Part shown: positions 20,536 through 32,056 of the stretch, one piece after another | How the letters are laid out: each line of letters starts with the position of its first letter | Position numbering within the stretch: position 1 is the first letter of the stretch | Source of the DNA: Pelomyxa schiedti | Taxonomy: Eukaryota > Evosea > Pelobiontida > Pelomyxidae | NCBI GenBank assembly: GCA_020536535.1 | Contig: JAHLWZ010000093.1 | Location: 29,234-93,233 of the forward strand | Length of the DNA: 64,000 nt | Direction of reading: 5' to 3' | Notes under the pieces: generated by a model | What the model saw: the letters and a program-made list of their open reading frames with translations, nothing else | Databases searched by the model: none | What the model was told of the DNA's origin: nothing | Program-made: the position numbers and the translations under genes

Positions 20536-21840
20536 TCATTCTACAAAAATCACATGTTGTTGCTCGTATACATGCCAGTCCGGGGTGTATTCCAGAGCCA
20601 GGACAACAAAACCAGAAAGAGCATCCACCACACTCATTTCCTTGTTCGTGCCCTTTTCTGTGATTTGAAGCAGGAAGCCGCGGTCCACACCAATTACAAA
20701 CGCCGTGGTATGCACAACCCTCAACGGTTGGCCTGTGTCATTGCAATCCCACAGTTCGTACTGCGACTTCCAGTAAGAAATGCAGAAGAGTGAGTCACTC
20801 AATCGTGATAGGTCAAGGCCCTGTCCACGCTCAAGTGGGGTCACTTTGCCACTGGGATTCATCTCCACAACAAATATCTGAGTGGAGTGCCCCATGTGTT
20901 GGTCCTGTATATACACTTGCAGAACACAAACCAACACTCCAGGTGTTCTTGTGTACAAAATGAACCCCTCCCGAGTGGTTCCTGTAGGCAAATCCCTGGC
21001 CACAGAGCACACCACGGTGAGGCTTCCACTTGAGAATGTCTGTTGCGCATCCACAACAAGGATCCTCTTTTCGTGTGTGGTGCCTGATTCCGCTGACCCC
21101 GGACGAATCAGCAACAACAGTTCGTCCGGGTTTGTCTTGCCCATCCCCAGAAACTCCGCACTCTCCGGCTTCGCTGTTACTCCCACAATCACACTCTGCG
21201 GTGCCGGCAGATCCCCACCCACGCCCTTCATCGGTCTCACCACGAGGCTCTGCAGGCACATGCGCTCCCTGTCCATGTCCAGCCCGCACCACCACTTCCT
21301 GTTGCAGTAGTAGCTCCCGTGGATCCCCCACGACGTCCCGCCCTCGGGGTACTCTAGCAGCAGCACCTCCACCCCGCCCAGGGTCGCGTACCCCCCCAGC
21401 CCCCCCGCGTCTGCCCGCCGGCGCGGCAGCCCCCCGGCGCCAGCAGCCATGTCCCTCAGCGCGTAGCCGGGGACCGCGCCCCCGGGGCGGCGGGCGATGT
21501 GGTGGTCGGCGTCGGCCCAGCTGGTGCCCTCGCTGCCGTCGTCCTCCAGGGTGGGCACGACGCCGCGGGGGGTGACGCTGAGGAGCAGCGGGGACACCCC
21601 GGCGTGGTGCACGAGGTTGTGGCGGTCGCCGCCCACGGGGATCACGAGGCGCCGCTCGGTGGAGGCCACGCAGAGGTCCCACAGCATGCGGAGCAGCGGC
21701 TGGGTGAGGGCCCGCGGGGGGCTGCGGGAGCCGCACCGCGGGTGGGTCGACGTCGCGAGGGCGAGGAACTGGTCGCGGGCACGCAGGGCAACGGTGACAA
21801 CGGGCCGCGGTGCCTCCTTGTGGGATCTAAGTGTTGTGTT
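20536..21840 (-). CDS. lineage-specific GC-rich family protein, copy A
   Basis: The open frame carries RDQFLALATSTHPRCGSRSP, LLRMLWDLCVASTERR, LVIPVGGDRHNLVHHAGVSP and a long C-terminal half made of repeating hydrophobic strands (for example LQVYIQDQHMGHSTQIF, VVDALSGFVVLALEYTPDW). The first ATG in frame is at 21687, yet the recognisable family start lies upstream to about 21840. A TTAG acceptor near 21829 suggests an upstream first exon on the same strand, not located. The 5' part is very GC-rich and the 3' part is not, a sharp shift within one gene. A WD- or beta-propeller-like fold is a guess. The same family occurs at 26983-28079 (B) and as a decayed copy at 50620-51232 (C). Function unknown. 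Confidence 0.7.
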   Translation of the reverse strand, partial: NTTLRSHKEAPRPVVTVALRARDQFLALATSTHPRCGSRSPPRALTQPLLRMLWDLCVASTERRLVIPVGGDRHNLVHHAGVSPLLLSVTPRGVVPTLEDDGSEGTSWADADHHIARRPGGAVPGYALRDMAAGAGGLPRRRADAGGLGGYATLGGVEVLLLEYPEGGTSWGIHGSYYCNRKWWCGLDMDRERMCLQSLVVRPMKGVGGDLPAPQSVIVGVTAKPESAEFLGMGKTNPDELLLLIRPGSAESGTTHEKRILVVDAQQTFSSGSLTVVCSVARDLPTGTTREGFILYTRTPGVLVCVLQVYIQDQHMGHSTQIFVVEMNPSGKVTPLERGQGLDLSRLSDSLFCISYWKSQYELWDCNDTGQPLRVVHTTAFVIGVDRGFLLQITEKGTNKEMSVVDALSGFVVLALEYTPDWHVYEQQHVIFVE

Positions 21841-22000
21841 GCCCGTTTTCGTTTCCTACGAAAAACCGTTGAAGTTCCACAGTGTGGAAAATTGACAGGC
21901 ACAACGAAGGTTCGCAAGGGTGTCTTCCAACCTGTGTGTCTCTCTATTTGTCTCATTTGCACCCAAGGCCACATCACTGAGTGAAAAAAACCATCAACAA

Positions 22001-25000
22001 ATGGGGAACAGCAACCAAAGCACCAAGGCGCCTCCGTCTCCGCCTCCGACACCCCCGCCACGTTCTCGGAGCGTCGTTGTTGGTTACGATGAGTTCCAGA
22101 GATCCATCCGCGACCGCGACGCGTTCTTCGCGAGGCTGGGCCAGTCCGCCACAGTCAACGACGTGCAGAACTCGACGGGGAGCGTGGTCGTGGCAAAAAA
22201 CTTCGAGCTCGTGAGATGCATCTCACACGGTTGCAGCGGTGTGTGTGTGGCTGTGACAGTCCCAACCAATCCAACACAATGAACAGATCACACACTCACA
22301 CAAAGTAAGTAATTAAGTAATGATTTTATGTGAATACTGTGGGCACACCCACTACGACTGGACTCTAGACTGAGGACCCAACCTGGCTCAAGAGTCAAGA
22401 GATCCAACATCCAGAATAGCACGATAGCCGTGACGTCAGTTAGCACCTGCAACGCAAACAATAACCAGAGTAAATGAAGAATAATAGATACCCAAAGTTA
22501 TCCCACTTTATTCCTTAGAAGACCGTCGACTACTACAATACGTATGTTAATCTTAATTACGTATTCACATGTCGCACCACGGGTGCGATGACAGGGATTG
22601 TTTATGAGGTGAAGTGCATTGGGGAGGGGCACCCTGTGTTGTTCAGGGAACAGTCTTACGTCCTCAAGGCTCCCTTCAATTATGGTTTCACAACAACAAA
22701 TATACTCAGTGCCTTTGAGGTATTTTCTATTCTTGTTTTACTGACTTTTTGTGTGTTAAACTGCTTTTGTATTATCTCACCTTGGTTTATGTGACTGTGC
22801 CGTCTTTGTTATGCCCTGTCTTTCTTTTTTCCTCCAGCACACAGAATGAATACATTGTTGCATCAACATTGGAGCCACACCCAAACATCAACCGATACTT
22901 CTGTCACTTCACAGACCGCATCCCACAAGAGTATTACAACCACCTCCCACCAGCTGCCAAGGAGCTGGCCTTCGACCCAGTTCAGAACAGGATGCATGCA
23001 TGCGTGTGGGTTGTCCTCGAGCATCACTCTGAGACATTGGAACAGTTCCTGGCACACATCAACACCATCACTTCTCCAAACAAACTTTCCCCCCAAACAA
23101 CCACACCGTGGCCCATTGTTCACAAGTATTCAAGGGATATCTGTGCGGCTCTTGTTCATCTTTTCATGAACCAAACCATTCACTTTGACATCAAACTGGA
23201 CAACATCGTTGTCTCTTCTGTGAGTTACTGTTCCCCCCCATCTCATTTCGCACTTCCAAACTATGTCTTCCCCACAACTCAAACAACAACAGAACAAAGA
23301 ACAAGTGATTCTGATTGACCTTGGCTGTGCAACAAAATTTCCAAGGGCCAACTCCAAAAGAAGGCAATTTGAGATCAAAACACAGTCTGTCATTTCAGCA
23401 ACAGGGAACCAAAGTCACAGAGCACCTGAGATCATCAATGGAATCGCACGATACAGGCAGAACCCTGATCACTCTTCAACACTGTGCTGTGACAAGGTAT
23501 TTTTGATTTAATAATGTGAAACGTCTCTCATGAACAAAACACAGCAACCATCATTTGAACTTGGGTGCATCCTGTTTGAACTTGCCATGTGTGGGAAGCA
23601 CCCACTTCCAGGATACCCTGGTGGTTATGGCCCAAGCGGAAAGGTCACGTTCTCATTTGAGAGTGAGGAGCTGTTCCCCATGAAACCACCACAGTTCCCA
23701 AAGGAGTTCTGTGACATCGTTCATTCGTTGCTGCAGTGCGACCCAGAGAACAGAATGCCACTCTTGGAGGCATTTGATGTTTTGTTGAACATTGAGTCAC
23801 CAAGCCCTTCTGAACTCCTCTCATTTTACTCTTGGGTTGTTCCTCTGACAGATGACGCAGGTTGCAATACCTTTTGATTCTAAGATACAGAAGCACCCAA
23901 CCCACCATACTTTTCCACTGACATTTGCAGGAACACTGACAAGCAAAGCAACATGTCAAATTCTTTGTGGTTCCCCCACAGAAGACTGTGTTGACACCCT
24001 CCACAAAGCACTTGATGTTGATCCCCTTTTTTCACCTGCTTTGTTGCTTTTGCATCATCTCTCTTCATCATGTGACCAGCCTAAGAAGACTGACAGTCGT
24101 CATCAACAGGCAGCAGTTGAAGCATCACTGAGAGGCAAGACAGCATCGTTCACAGCCACAGACGTGGAGTTAACAAGAGCGGTCATCAACAAGAAACACA
24201 GAAACACACTCCCTGAATTGGTTTTGACAGCAGTCTGGACAAGGCACATTTCACTTGATTCTGAAAGTTTCCACAACGCCACCTTGTTGCTTTTGAAAAA
24301 GTACCCAACGACAACAGCAAGAGCAAGAGCAATCCAGCAGCAAGAACAACACCATCAACCAGTGGCCAACCTCTCCATTTTTCTGAGGAGCGTGATCAAC
24401 ACACGAAACAAGATGATGCTGGAAGCACTTTTTGAGTTGCAAGTTGGAAACATCGACTCTGCCCTTGCTCTTGTTGCCAATGCGTTCTCCCTGTTTGAAT
24501 CCGAGATGATCAGCGCCACTGGTGTGCCCACCCACATTTTTTTTTCGTCCAACCACAAATATACCCACAGATCGTAATTGTTACTGTGATTACCTGCCTG
24601 CTCTGTTATTCCTTGTTTGTCTCCGTCGTGTCATCAATGACCACGTGTCACTTCGTCAGCACATTCCAACATGCCTGTTGCCGGCTTTCTCTCGTGCTCT
24701 CTCCTCCTCAACGGAGGAAACGAGAGCACATTGCGTGCTTGTGCTGAATGAAACCAACGTGACACAAGCCCCACAGCAGCAGGAGACTCCATGCCACAAC
24801 AAAGAATGGACAGACCTTGTGTCAACAGCATCATTGAAATCCAACATTCAACATCAATCAGCATCATCCGCAACAACAGGTTCAGCCGAACAGTCGTGGT
24901 CCTGCATGTACTTTGTTGCACTGTGGGTCCAATTCGCTGGGGTTCTGTCACATCTCTGGGAATCTGCCATGAGTTTGGTGTTGGTGGTGTTGAGAAGGAC

Positions 25001-25846
25001 ACTCACAAGGCAGTGACACTTTATCAGAGGGCTGCTGATGCTGGTGATGCCATGGCAATGTGCATCCTTGGTCTGTGTTATGACAATGGTGATGGTGTCG
25101 AGAAGGACATTCACAAGGCAGTGACACTTTATCAGAGGGCTGCTGATGCTGGTAATGCCAGGGCAATGTTCAACCTTGGTGTGTGTTATCAAAATGGTGA
25201 TGGTGTTGCGAAGGACATTCACAAGGCAGCGACACTGTGGCAGAGGGCTGCTGATGCTGGTAATGCCACGGCAATGTTCAACCTTGGTGTGTGTTATCAA
25301 AATGGTGATGGTGTTGAGAAGGACATTCACAAGGCAGTGACACTGTGGCAGAGGGCTGCTGATCCCGGTGATGCTCAGGCAATGTGCAACCTTGGTGTGT
25401 GTTATCAAAATGGTGATGGTGTTGAGAAGGACATCCACAAGGCATTGACACTTTATCAGAGGGCTGCTGATGCTGGTAATGCCATGGCAATGTTCAACCT
25501 TGGTCTGTGTTTTAAAAATGGTGATGGTGTTGAGAAGGACATCCACAAGGCAGTGACACTGTACCAGAGGGCTGCTGATGCTGGTCATACCACGGCAATG
25601 TGCACCCTTGGTGTGCGTTATCAAAATGGTGATGGTGTTGCGAAGGACATTCACAAGGCAGTGACACTGTGGCAGAGGGCTGTTGATGCCGGTAATGCCA
25701 GGGCAATGAACCACGTTGCATGGCATTACTACAATGGAACTGATGGTGTTGACCAAGACGTAGACAAGGCAGTTGGATTGTGGCGTCGGGCAGCTGCCCT
25801 GGGTCATCCTGGTGCCACTGCCACACTGAAAGATCTCCGGCTTTGA
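22001..25846 (+). CDS. protein kinase followed by Sel1-like repeats
   Basis: Starts MGNSNQSTKAPPSP (a Gly2 that could be N-myristoylated). A 350-base intron (about 22240-22591) splits the Gly-rich loop. Kinase motifs: CISHGCSG/IVYEV loop, ATP Lys in YVLKAP, catalytic loop HFDIKLDN (HRD replaced by HFD, Asp kept), metal-binding DLG for DFG, HRAPEII for APE, and a C-lobe ending at about 23870. An intron (23862-23931, GTTGCA donor, TTTGCAG acceptor) leads into a helical linker, then about eight Sel1 repeats (GDGVEKDIHKAVTLYQRAAD-type, 36 aa each, 24960-25780). Sel1 arrays bind partner proteins. The frame change at 24880-24960 has no clean splice site, so either a frameshift, an error, or a separate Sel1 gene must be considered. 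Confidence 0.7.
24985..25790 (+). repeat. 108-bp tandem repeats encoding Sel1 units
   Basis: About seven to eight nearly identical 108-base units, each with GAGAAGGACATTCACAAGG and GCAGAGGGCTGCTGATG. Nucleotide identity stays high across silent sites, so the array looks recently expanded or homogenised. The last unit (from 25740) has diverged. Confidence 0.9.
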
Positions 25847-26145
25847 ACCAACAACACCTGAATACAACAACCACAAAGGTAAGGATGCAAACTCTCTACT
25901 GGCACGCTTTGCACCCAGTGTATTTGTGTCTAACAAACTTAAACAGGTGATATGGCCTGCTGTGAAACTTAGTAATATCAGCATGCATGATGAACAACCA
26001 GATACTTCGCCTTACCAGAGTAACCCTCCGCACGGGGTAAAGCCGTTTTAAGAAAGAACTTAAAGAAAACATTAAAAAATTCCTTTTGTTAATACACAAA
26101 AACGAGCACTAGTACATGGAAATTTACTAGTACAAATGAAACACC
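25847..26145. other. convergent intergenic region
   Basis: Between the stop of the Sel1 gene (+) and the stop of Rac (-). AT-rich with possible polyadenylation signals on both strands. I see no gene or RNA in it. Confidence 0.5.
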
Positions 26146-26783
26146 TCAGAGGAGGTTGCATCCACCCTTCTTCTTGGTTGCGGTCTTGACTGGGGGTGCA
26201 ATCACACATCTGATGGCTTCGTCGAAGACTTCCTTGAGACCTTTCTGTGTGAGGGCCGAGCACTCCATGAACTTCACGGCGTTTATCTCCTTGGCCTTGG
26301 CGATTCCTTGCTCGTAGGTTATGGGAGTGGCCTTGATCTTTGCGCGCTCGCGGGCCTCTCGGTCATCACGCAGATCGGTCTTGGTACCAACGAGAAGGCA
26401 GGGGGTCTTGGGGCAATGATGGGATATCTCGGGGTACCATTTGCTGCTCACGTTCTCGTATGATGGAGGGCTAATCACTGAGAACGCCACGAGGAACACA
26501 TCAGTCTGTGGGTATGAAAGTGGCCTCTGTTGCATAAATTGAGTCGATAATGAAAAGTAGTTAATTGGCAAGTCAAACATACGAGGCGGTCGTAGTCCTC
26601 TTGGCCGGCGGTATCCCACAAGCCGAGGTTGACGGGCTTTCCGTCGACCATGACGTTTGCGCTGTAGTTATCAAACACGGTGGGGATGTACTCAGTTGGG
26701 AAGGCGTTTGTTGTGTAACTGATGAGGAGGCATGTCTTGCCGACGGCTCCGTCTCCAACAACGACGCACTTGATAGCTTGCAT
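26146..26783 (-). CDS. Rho-family small GTPase, Rac-like
   Basis: Two exons (26783-about 26581, then about 26524-26146) give a normal-length Rac of about 194 aa. Motifs: P-loop [11 protein letters not shown], switch [16 protein letters not shown], switch [22 protein letters not shown] across the intron, NKxD as [18 protein letters not shown], a basic TATKKKGG stretch and a CAAX box CNLL for geranylgeranylation. It cycles between GTP and GDP at the plasma membrane to control actin. The Rho insert helix lies in [13 protein letters not shown]. The gene is intact and ordinary. Confidence 0.96.
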
Positions 26784-26982
26784 TTTTGTTTGTTGCTTTT
26801 GGTTTTGCGGTACAACCTCCGGTGCTGCTTTGTTGTTTTTTCTTTATTTGTTGTTGATTTTTTTTCGTCTTTTGATTAAAAAGGCGAAGATTAGACAAGG
26901 AACGGGACGGACTTGAACTGCGTTTCAATAGAAAACTGGAAATAGGCCCGAAACCAAATGGGGAAAAGATTGAATCTCGTGT

Positions 26983-28079
26983 TCAAAGTGTCAGGCGCTG
27001 GTACAGGTACCAGACACCACAGATTGTGAAAATTAGAACCCCGGTCGCTGCGTCGCAGACGCTAAGTTCGTCAGCGGTTGTCTTGTGCAGAACCAGCTCA
27101 TCACATAAACTCATGACTTGGTTCTCCACATTGAAAGAACGAAGGGGCGTGTGAGGGTTCCTCACGTCGTGTATGGTGCAACTGTTAGTGTTTTTGTCAG
27201 TGACGGCAAAGTAGCAATGCCCGATCGGGATGACCATCTGGAGTCCTAGTGCGAGTAGCTTCTGGCCGGTAGTGGCACATAGGACCATGCCCTGGTGCTT
27301 CGCATCGACTGCAAACAAGTATATATTCCCAGCAAAGGACCAGGCGCGCTTTGCTTGCAGTATTTCGAAGGTGTTCTCCATTACAATGGACATTTTTCCT
27401 GTTTGTTGAGACTTGGCCAGGTCCACAACAGAGATGAACTCGTGTCTGCCAACCACAATTAAATTGTCATCCACAAGGTCGGCAATGTTATACCCGTCGT
27501 AGAAAGGCACGGTCGTGGGCGGCAGAAGCAACTTGCCGGAATTCCACAGCAGCATCTTCCTGAGGTCCAGAACGACGACCCACTCCCTGCTGCACAGCAC
27601 AGACACGCGCCTCACAGAGCTGTGCAACTCCACCTCCTCCATCCCGTCCAACCCCACGTCTGCTCCCCGCGGCATAGAAGCCATTGCCCACTCCTTGTGT
27701 CCTTCCTCCTCGGTCCATTCCACGTCCCTTACTGCCAGTTGGTACATGCGGCCGTCGCGGATCTCTACGGCGAGCCTGTGGCCCGGCCCAGTCCAGCCCA
27801 GCGGGCGCGGGACGCACTCGCACACGAGGCGGGGGCCCCCGCCGAGGAGCCCGAGGGTGGGCGACACCGCGAACGCGACGATGGTGGGGTGGCGGCTGCC
27901 CTCGATGCCCACCTCCACCGCCACCTCGGGCCCGCCGCCGCCACCACCCAGCGGCGGCCGATTTCGCTGAGCAGCGAGGGGGCGAGGGACCCGGCGGGGC
28001 TGCTGCCGGCGCCGCGGCAACGTCCCACAATCGAGGCCGCCCCGAGGGCCACAAACTGGGACCGCGCGTCGATCCGCAC
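26983..28079 (-). pseudogene. lineage-specific GC-rich family, copy B, with frameshift
   Basis: The first part reads MRIDARSQFVALGAASIVGR to LLSEIGRRWVV in one frame. The rest (EVAVEVGIEGSRHPTIVAFA to the stop at 26983) is in the next frame. The change falls in a Gly/Val/Ala-coding GC repeat at 27928-27950. Both parts are recognisably one protein: the start parallels copy A's RDQFLALATST, and the tail has strand repeats such as DELSVCDAATGVLIF. So either the gene is broken by an indel, or the repeat was misread in assembly. An in-frame ATG also exists at 28101 in the second frame, giving a 372-aa ORF, but this abandons the conserved start. Function unknown. Confidence 0.6.
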
Positions 28080-28159
28080 TAGGGACGGGGCCCTTCATCA
28101 ATGGAGGGTTCGGAGAAATAGCCTCAATTCATTGACAAAATTGATTCATGATACTGGCA

Positions 28160-30634
28160 CTATGATATAAGTACCAGGCCACTGGCACCATGGCCACCCG
28201 TGTGTGAACCGCCACTTAATTCCCTGGGCGCACCACCTTGTCCAACTGTGATGTCCAGCACCTGCCCAGGAGTCACAGGGTGGTCCATGACTGTCGAGTA
28301 ACCCCCTCCACCTCCCCCACTGCTTCCCATTGCGCCCCCGCCACCGCCTCCAAACCTCCACCCAGCCTGAGCGTCCTTGGTGAATGGCGGCATTGCCCCA
28401 TTCCCACTTTGTGAGGGTGGTGAGTTATCTGAGCAAAAGGAACCTTTGCTTCCACCGCATCCTGCATAGTCGAACGTGGCTGCACCACCTGTGCCTCCAT
28501 TCCCTGGTGCTCCCCCAGCACCCCCACCACCTCCACCTTCTGAGCTTCCATCACCTCCCTTTGCCCTAGAGCCCTGGCCACCACTGCCCCGTGAAGAGCC
28601 TCCACATGCTACCAGAATCCCCAGTATGCATGAGTCTCCACCATTTCCGCCATAGCAGCGATTTCCGCACCATGATGCTCCTGCACCGCCGCCACCAATG
28701 GCAATTGCATTGATGGTTCTCAGGCCTTCTGGGACTGTGAATTTGTATCTGCCTGGCTCCATAAACGCCTTTATTGGCATAGTAAAACTTATTTCACTCC
28801 AGTCAGAACTCATGATCATATCCTGTTCTTTTTTCATTGAGGAAACGTGGGAAAAGGAGATACCTGGCCGATTCCACCCACTATGAACATTGCTTTTACT
28901 CGCGTTATGTATCTGGTTCCTGGCTGCAGTGAGGTGACCTTAGTTTCTTTGTCTTGTCCAAAGTACACTTGTGTGAAGTCGCAGTCTTGTTGTGCTAATT
29001 GAACCTCGAAGGTAGGTGGTACAGTCCAAGGAGTGTTTGCTGGAAGTTTAGACGTTATGGTGGCAGCGGAATTGGAAGCTATGTCCAGGCAGACTTTAAC
29101 TTGAGGTGCTGGGAAAGATAGAACTGAAATTCTTCCCAAATGGGGCACTGAATTGCTAATCCGGGTTTTGTCTATTGCGAAATCAAACCAGGGTCCCTCT
29201 GCCAACTGTGATTCACAGTGCTTTGGTTGGAGATCATAGCTGTTTCCAAGTGTATTGAGACCGGATATCACCTGCAGGGTGGTGAATGTGTTGGGGAAAT
29301 TGACTGTGTGAAGGAGCGAGCCATGCAACACTTTGGAATCCGTAACAGAGAATAAAGTTCTGCCTTGTCGGTTGTCAGCTAATTTAAGGCATTTTGTTTA
29401 TTTTGGCATACTTGTTTGTTGAGATAGAGCAAGTAGAAGCTCGGATTCTGAGGTGTCTAAGTGAGTACGTAACTCCGATTCCCTCTTGGAGAGTGCTTCG
29501 CGGAGACTGGAGAATTCTTCCTGGATTTGGAGTCTGATAGTATCGGCTTCCAGTTTCACCTGAGCTGATGCATTCTGCAACTCTCTTACCTTATCTTCAT
29601 TTGATTTCAGATTCTCCACAACTTTGCAGGCTGCATCCAGGAAACTTTCTCTGGCAGTGCTACAGGCATCATCTCTGACCGATATTTTGTGCCCTTTGTG
29701 GCTTCCGGATTCTTTACAGATGTGGCAACACAATTCCTAAAAGAATAGTAGGTGAGGAAAAGGTTTGATGGACGAAGGTACACACTTTATCATCTTCGCA
29801 CCAAAGAACGAGGTCTTTTCCGGAGTGAACTTTGCATTTCGGCTCATGCAATGTAAGTGCCGGTTTATTTCCAATCGGAACTCTCACGTGAGATTGTGTG
29901 ATACGAAACGAGTGAGTTGCCCGGTCGCACTCAGCGCACAGCGAAGTCTCTTCCTTCTCGCACCACACAACGGCACCATTCACCTCGCACTCATCACACA
30001 TAACCGCGTTGGCGTAAGAAGGTCGGGAGATAGAAGCAACAGAAGAGCTGCAATTAGACTTGGTACTATTCCCTTGTTGCTCCGGCCCCAGGGAATCGCC
30101 TTCTTCTTGTTTAATTGTAATCGTTTTCCTTGACGCATTGTCCGGCATTCCCGCAATAGGGCAACCCAAGGAGTCCATCAGCGTGAGCACATCCATCAGC
30201 AGCGTGTGCTCTTTCTCACATATAACTGAGCACCCGCATGCCGGGCAACGATACCCCGGATTCTTCCCCACTGCAGAAGCTGTACCAGTACTAGTAGTAG
30301 TAGTAGTAGTATTAGAGCTAGTAGCACATGGCCGGTGCTCAGCCGAGTTCGTTGTTGACGATGCAGACCAACACGCACGGCAGACGTGGTGGCCACACGG
30401 CGAAAGCAGCACGGGGTACCGTCTCACTTGTTCGCCGTGAACCGCCGCCATCTGGGGATTATGGGTTGGCTCGTCCCTGCGTGGCCTCTTCGTCTTTGGT
30501 GGGGTGGTAGATAACGATGCGGTTGACGACGCCCCCCGTCGTAGGAGGAACGGGGTACCACAGCATGCACACTGCAAAGGGATGTATGGCTCAGTCAGAG
30601 TGCCGGCTACACTCACTTCCGGCTTCTCCGTCAT
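28160..30634 (-). CDS. TRIM-like protein: RING, B-boxes, coiled coil, FN3-like, Gly-rich end
   Basis: The start MTEKPEVSVAG is chosen at the ATG 30632-30634. A RING-like zinc site follows (CACCGTPF...SPCGHHVCRACW...YRCPACG) with a long Thr-rich insert. Next are B-box 1 (MCDECEVNGAVVWCEKEETS), B-box 2 (KCKVHSGKDLVLWCEDDK with CCHICKESGSHKGHK across an intron) and a coiled coil (29400-29650). A beta-rich segment resembling fibronectin type III follows (VTSLQPGTRYITRVKAMF, about 28850-29090). The last exon (28160-28837) has a short beta stretch and then Gly runs with Cys, closing with TPGQVLDITVGQGG. RBCC proteins are usually ubiquitin ligases; the Gly-rich end resembles the Gly-rich domains of some extracellular or lectin-like proteins. 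Exon joins agree in phase. Confidence 0.82.
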
Positions 30635-30797
30635 TTCACGAGCCAATCTGGGATTGCGTCGATTGGCGCTGAGAAACTCATTTTTTCAGGGCACAAAAAC
30701 TGACAACAAACAGGATCGGCTGCTATTAGGCCCCCTCAGGAGCTCAATGCTAATGATTTGCCAAAGAAAGAGAAATTTTATTCAGTTAATAAACAGG

Positions 30798-32056
30798 TTA
30801 ATGGCCGCAGCATGAGCAAGAACCACCAGTGCAACCCATTGTGGCCTTGAGCTGTGTCATTTGTTCTGGTGTCAGCTTCATTGCAAGGAACTTGTGGAAG
30901 CATTCCTTCTGCTCAGGGGTGAATGCAGCCGCAGCGGCCTTGCACCTTGCAATGCTCTCAGCACTGAAGTCACCATCAACGACTCCCTTGCAAGCTGCCT
31001 TCTGCTCCTCAGTGAACATTCCGCAGCACGATGAAGAGGCACCACCAGAGCAGCATGAAGATGGCTTCTCAGCACCCCCGTGGCATGTGCACTCGCCTGT
31101 GCAGTGGCAACCCATCGCGGCCTTGAGCTGAATCAACTGATCCGCACTCAGCTTCATGAACAGGAACTTGTGGAGGCATTCCTTCTGCTCCGGTGTGAAT
31201 GCTGCAACAGCGGCCTTGAATGTGGCAATGCTCTCAGCACTGAAGTCTCCAGAAACAACTCCCTTGCACGCGGCCTTCTGTTCCTCATTGAACATGTTGC
31301 AGCATGACGAATCACCACCAGAGCAGCATGATGAAGCACCAGTTGTAGTCCCGTGGCAAGTGCACTCTGTGCCGCTGCAGTGACACCCCATTGCGGCCTT
31401 GAGCTGGGTCAATTGCTCCGGTGTAAGCTTCATGGCCAAGAACTTGTGGAAGCACTCCTTCTGCTCAGGGGTGAATGCAGCCGCAGCGGCCTTGCACCTT
31501 GCAATGCTCTCAGCACTGAAGTCACCATCAACGACTCCCTTGCAAGCTGCCTTCTGCTCCTCAGTGAACATTCCGCAGCAGGATGAAGAGGCACCACCAG
31601 AGCAAGAGCACGAGGAAGTACCAGTCGTAGCACCACCAGAGCAAGTGCAAGGCTTATCAGCAGTAGTAGCACCACCAGAGCAGCAGCAGGGACCCCAAGC
31701 AGCCTTGAGTGCTGCTTGTTGTTCTGGTGTGAACTTGGTCTCAATGAACTCGTGCACCTTGGCCTTCTGCTCTGGCGTAAATGTGGAACACACACTCTTG
31801 AACCTAAGGATTTGTTTTGTTTCGTTTAGTCAATGGAAATATAATATATTATTATGAATTGAGTTTATATATGTACTTTGCAATAGCATCAGCAGAGAAG
31901 TCACCAGTGATGACTGGTTTCATGGCTGCCCTTTGTTCCTCGCTAAACATTGCTGCGAATGGGCATGTGCTTGCACAACACTATACAAATGGAATTAACA
32001 TTAACTTAGTGAGCACTCAGAATAATGGTACTTACTGTTGGTGTTGTTGTTGCCAT
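30798..32056 (-). CDS. Cys-rich tandem-repeat protein, possible metal-binding
   Basis: Starts MATTTPT, then two small introns (about 31982-32035 and 31806-31876), then a single long exon. Each of roughly four repeats has a Cys cluster (SSCCSGGASSSCCGMF, GCHCTGECTCHGG) and two amphipathic helices (TEEQKAACKGVVDGDFSAES, FTPEQKECFHKFLAMKLTPEQ). The last three repeats are nearly identical, and the first is diverged and shorter. Dense CC, CxC and CxxC pairs look metallothionein-like, but the helices between them are not seen in classical metallothioneins. No signal peptide or membrane segment. A soluble metal-buffering or disulfide-rich role is inferred. I do not recognise the family. Confidence 0.8.
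30829..31620 (-). repeat. long tandem repeats inside the Cys-rich gene
   Basis: The block at 30885-31060 recurs almost unchanged at 31430-31605, with a more diverged copy between (31150-31330). Near identity of the outer two at silent positions suggests recent duplication or gene conversion. Confidence 0.85.

Noticed and set aside
21030-21984. Long + strand open frames opposite copy A
   Set aside because: Arg/Pro/Ala/Gly-rich antisense shadows caused by the GC-rich coding strand; no start context or domain.
24999-25760. Regular repeats considered as a CRISPR array
   Set aside because: Repeats are directly adjacent 108-base coding units with no spacers, in a eukaryotic intron-bearing context.
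24854-25984. 376-codon - strand ORF
   Set aside because: Antisense of the Sel1 repeat array; the repeated Leu/Pro/Thr pattern has no independent support.
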